In this document: positions 4,962 through 6,442 of the stretch, piece by piece
Layout of the letters: each line of letters opens with the position of its first letter
How positions within the stretch are numbered: position 1 is the first letter of the stretch
Assembly: GCA_003223895.1 (NCBI GenBank)
Contig: QHXD01000223.1
Span: 1-6,442 of the forward strand
Source: Acidobacteriota bacterium
Lineage (GTDB): Bacteria > Acidobacteriota > Terriglobia > 20CM-2-55-15
Length of the DNA stretch: 6,442 bases
Direction of reading: 5' to 3'
Made by a program: the position numbers and the translations under genes
The notes under the pieces: generated by a model
Told to the model about the DNA's origin: nothing
Seen by the model: the letters and a program-made list of their open reading frames with translations, nothing else
Databases searched by the model: none

Positions 4962-6442
4962 TCAGCCTGCAACTCTATCGAGAACTTCGCGGATTTTGGA
5001 CCTCAGTGAATCGGCAGTAAACGGCTTTTCGAGAAAATCGAATCCACCTTGAAGAATTCCGTAGCGTACAAGTAAGTCATCCGTGTAACCGGACACGAAG
5101 AGGATCGGCAAGTTCTTTCCGAGTTTGCTGATTTGATCCGCCAAATCACGCCCGCTTCCGCCGGGCATTATGACGTCTGTAACGACCATCTGAACATTCT
5201 GTGCTTTGTCCGTGAGGATGCGAGTTGCTTCTGACGCGTTACCTGCGTCGACCACCTTGTAGCCTGCTCCTTCGAGCATGCGTCGAGCCAGGGAGCGCAC
5301 GTCGGCATCATCTTCCACGAGAAGGATTGTCTCGTGACCTGCGACTGACTTCTTCTCGAGTCGTTGCTTATGGCCTGTAGGCTCCGCGGTTGAATCCGCG
5401 GGAGGAAAAGAGATCCTGAATGTTGAACCGTGGTCCGGCTGGCTCTGCACACGAATCTTGCCGCTGTGTTGTTGCACAATTCCATACACGGTCGAGAGAC
5501 CAAGACCGGTGCCTTTGCCTGGTTCCTTTGTTGTGAAGAACGGTTCGAAGATGTGCGCCAGTGTTTCGACGTCCATTCCGCTTCCCGTGTCGGACACGGT
5601 CATAGTGACGCCACGGTTCGAAGGGTTAGTTCCATCGGCACCGTATTCTTCGGGATTGGTGGCGGCCGTTTCGATCACAAAACGGCCGCCGTCTGGCATT
5701 GCATCTCGTGCATTGACGGCCAGGTTCATGATGACCTGTTCCAGTTGGCCCGGATCAGCCTTGATCAGAGGCAGGTCGTTTCCGAAAATCGTTTCCAGCT
5801 CAATGTCCTCGCCAATCAGCCGTCTCAGCATTCCCGAGAGGTTTCGAACAATGTCGTTCAACTTGACCAATCTGGGATGGACCACCTGGCGCCGGCTGAA
5901 TGCCAACAGCTGGCGGGTCAGGTTTTCCGCGCGGTGAGTCGCGTGCCGCACCGATACGAGAAACTTGACGACGGGATCATCGGATCGAACCTGGTGGATT
6001 GCGAGATCCGCATATCCGGCGATAATCGTGAGCACATTGTTGAAGTCGTGGGCCAGTCCGCCTGCAAGCCGCCCGACTGCTTCCATTTTTTGCAATTGAA
6101 GAAGCTGGGCTTGCAGATGTTTTCTTTCGGTCACATCGCGGGCGATGGTGGATTCGCCGACAATCGCTCCGCTGGAATCGCGGATCGGAGACGTGGCCAA
6201 CGAAACGTCGATCTGCGTGCCGTCTTTTCTGATCCGAGCAGTTTCAGCATGACGGACGCGCTCGCCACGGGCGACGTGATGTGAGATATCGTTGCATTCC
6301 TCGCGCCGGTCAGGCGGCACGATAATCGAAATTGGCTGCCCGATCGCCTCCTCGGCGGTATATCCGTACATGGCTTCGGCGCCGGGATTCCAGCTCAGGA
6401 TGGTGCGGTCCAATGTCGTCCCGATGATTGCGTCGTCGGATG
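4962..6442 (-). CDS. Hybrid sensor histidine kinase, PAS-HisKA-HATPase_c-REC (5' end beyond right edge)
   Basis: The frame stays open to the right edge, giving 492 residues; numbering here starts at the first whole codon (SDDAIIG...). Residues 1-110 are a PAS/PAC sensor domain (WNPGAEAMYGYT, later RKDGTQIDV and ARDVTERK). A short helix leads to the HisKA domain with phospho-acceptor H131 in GGLAHDFNN. The ATPase domain shows the N-box (N243 in MNLAVNARDAM), G1 (DTGSGM, 284-289), F-box (FEPFFTTK, 298-305) and G2 (GKGTGLGLS, 308-316). A linker (about 346-370) joins a C-terminal receiver with acidic pocket E376-D377-D378, phospho-acceptor D422 (VVTDVIMPGGSG), S450 and K472 (LEKPF). All catalytic residues are intact. 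It would autophosphorylate at H131 and pass phosphate to its own receiver. No HPt domain or membrane segment is seen in this part, so the visible portion is cytosolic. A TTG 30 bases from the edge is an internal leucine, not a start, because the PAS fold begins upstream of it. The signal and downstream regulator cannot be told from this window. Confidence 0.95.
   Translation of the reverse strand, partial: SDDAIIGTTLDRTILSWNPGAEAMYGYTAEEAIGQPISIIVPPDRREECNDISHHVARGERVRHAETARIRKDGTQIDVSLATSPIRDSSGAIVGESTIARDVTERKHLQAQLLQLQKMEAVGRLAGGLAHDFNNVLTIIAGYADLAIHQVRSDDPVVKFLVSVRHATHRAENLTRQLLAFSRRQVVHPRLVKLNDIVRNLSGMLRRLIGEDIELETIFGNDLPLIKADPGQLEQVIMNLAVNARDAMPDGGRFVIETAATNPEEYGADGTNPSNRGVTMTVSDTGSGMDVETLAHIFEPFFTTKEPGKGTGLGLSTVYGIVQQHSGKIRVQSQPDHGSTFRISFPPADSTAEPTGHKQRLEKKSVAGHETILLVEDDADVRSLARRMLEGAGYKVVDAGNASEATRILTDKAQNVQMVVTDVIMPGGSGRDLADQISKLGKNLPILFVSGYTDDLLVRYGILQGGFDFLEKPFTADSLRSKIREVLDRVAG

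Noticed and set aside
5430..6284. Long open frame (284 codons) on the plus strand
   Set aside because: It is antisense to the conserved kinase ATPase, HisKA and PAS regions and its translation shows no domain or plausible start context.
4962..6413. Kinase starting at the TTG at 6413
   Set aside because: The preceding codons (SDDAIIGTT) are the normal beginning of a PAS domain, and the frame is open to the edge, so the TTG is an internal leucine.
1..6442. Search for tRNA, rRNA, CRISPR repeats, insertion-sequence ends or transposase genes
   Set aside because: Coding sequence fills nearly the whole window, and no clover-leaf, spaced direct repeats or transposase motifs were seen.

Overview
The window reads as chromosomal DNA from a diderm (Gram-negative-type) bacterium. 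It holds an outer-membrane barrel-assembly protein, a TamB/AsmA-like inner-membrane-anchored protein, a cyclic-di-GMP-type PilZ protein, a HIT-family hydrolase and a hybrid sensor kinase. The GC content looks moderate. Together with the many POTRA domains, the BamA-TamB pairing and the style of the PAS/HisKA/REC kinase, this suggests Acidobacteriota or a similar soil lineage. That assignment is inference; there is no rRNA or other marker gene here to confirm it.

The layout is dense: five protein genes, two of them cut by the window edges, and no gene-free stretch longer than about 20 bases. From the left, a TamB/AsmA-like gene (minus strand) runs off the left edge. It lies directly downstream of a long BamA/TamA-family gene (minus strand) and overlaps it by four bases (TTGA), so the two form a transcriptionally and probably translationally coupled envelope-assembly operon. 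Diverging from the BamA-type gene is a plus-strand pair, a HIT-family protein and then, 14 bases later, a PilZ-domain protein. The 5' ends of the two divergent units overlap, so each unit's promoter region must lie inside the other's coding sequence. The PilZ gene converges on a minus-strand hybrid histidine kinase (PAS-HisKA-HATPase-REC) that runs off the right edge. Only 15 bases separate their stop codons, and a GC-rich inverted repeat straddles that junction.

The BamA-type protein (about seven POTRA repeats plus a C-terminal barrel) and the TamB-like protein would together form an outer-membrane protein insertion/translocation machine spanning the envelope. The HIT and PilZ genes are probably co-transcribed, but the sequence shows no direct functional link between them. 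The kinase is a separate signalling unit whose input domain lies partly outside the window. There is no mobile element, CRISPR array, RNA gene or clear sign of horizontal transfer. The main points of interest are the expanded POTRA array, the overlapping divergent gene starts and the non-ATG, coupled start of the TamB-like gene.
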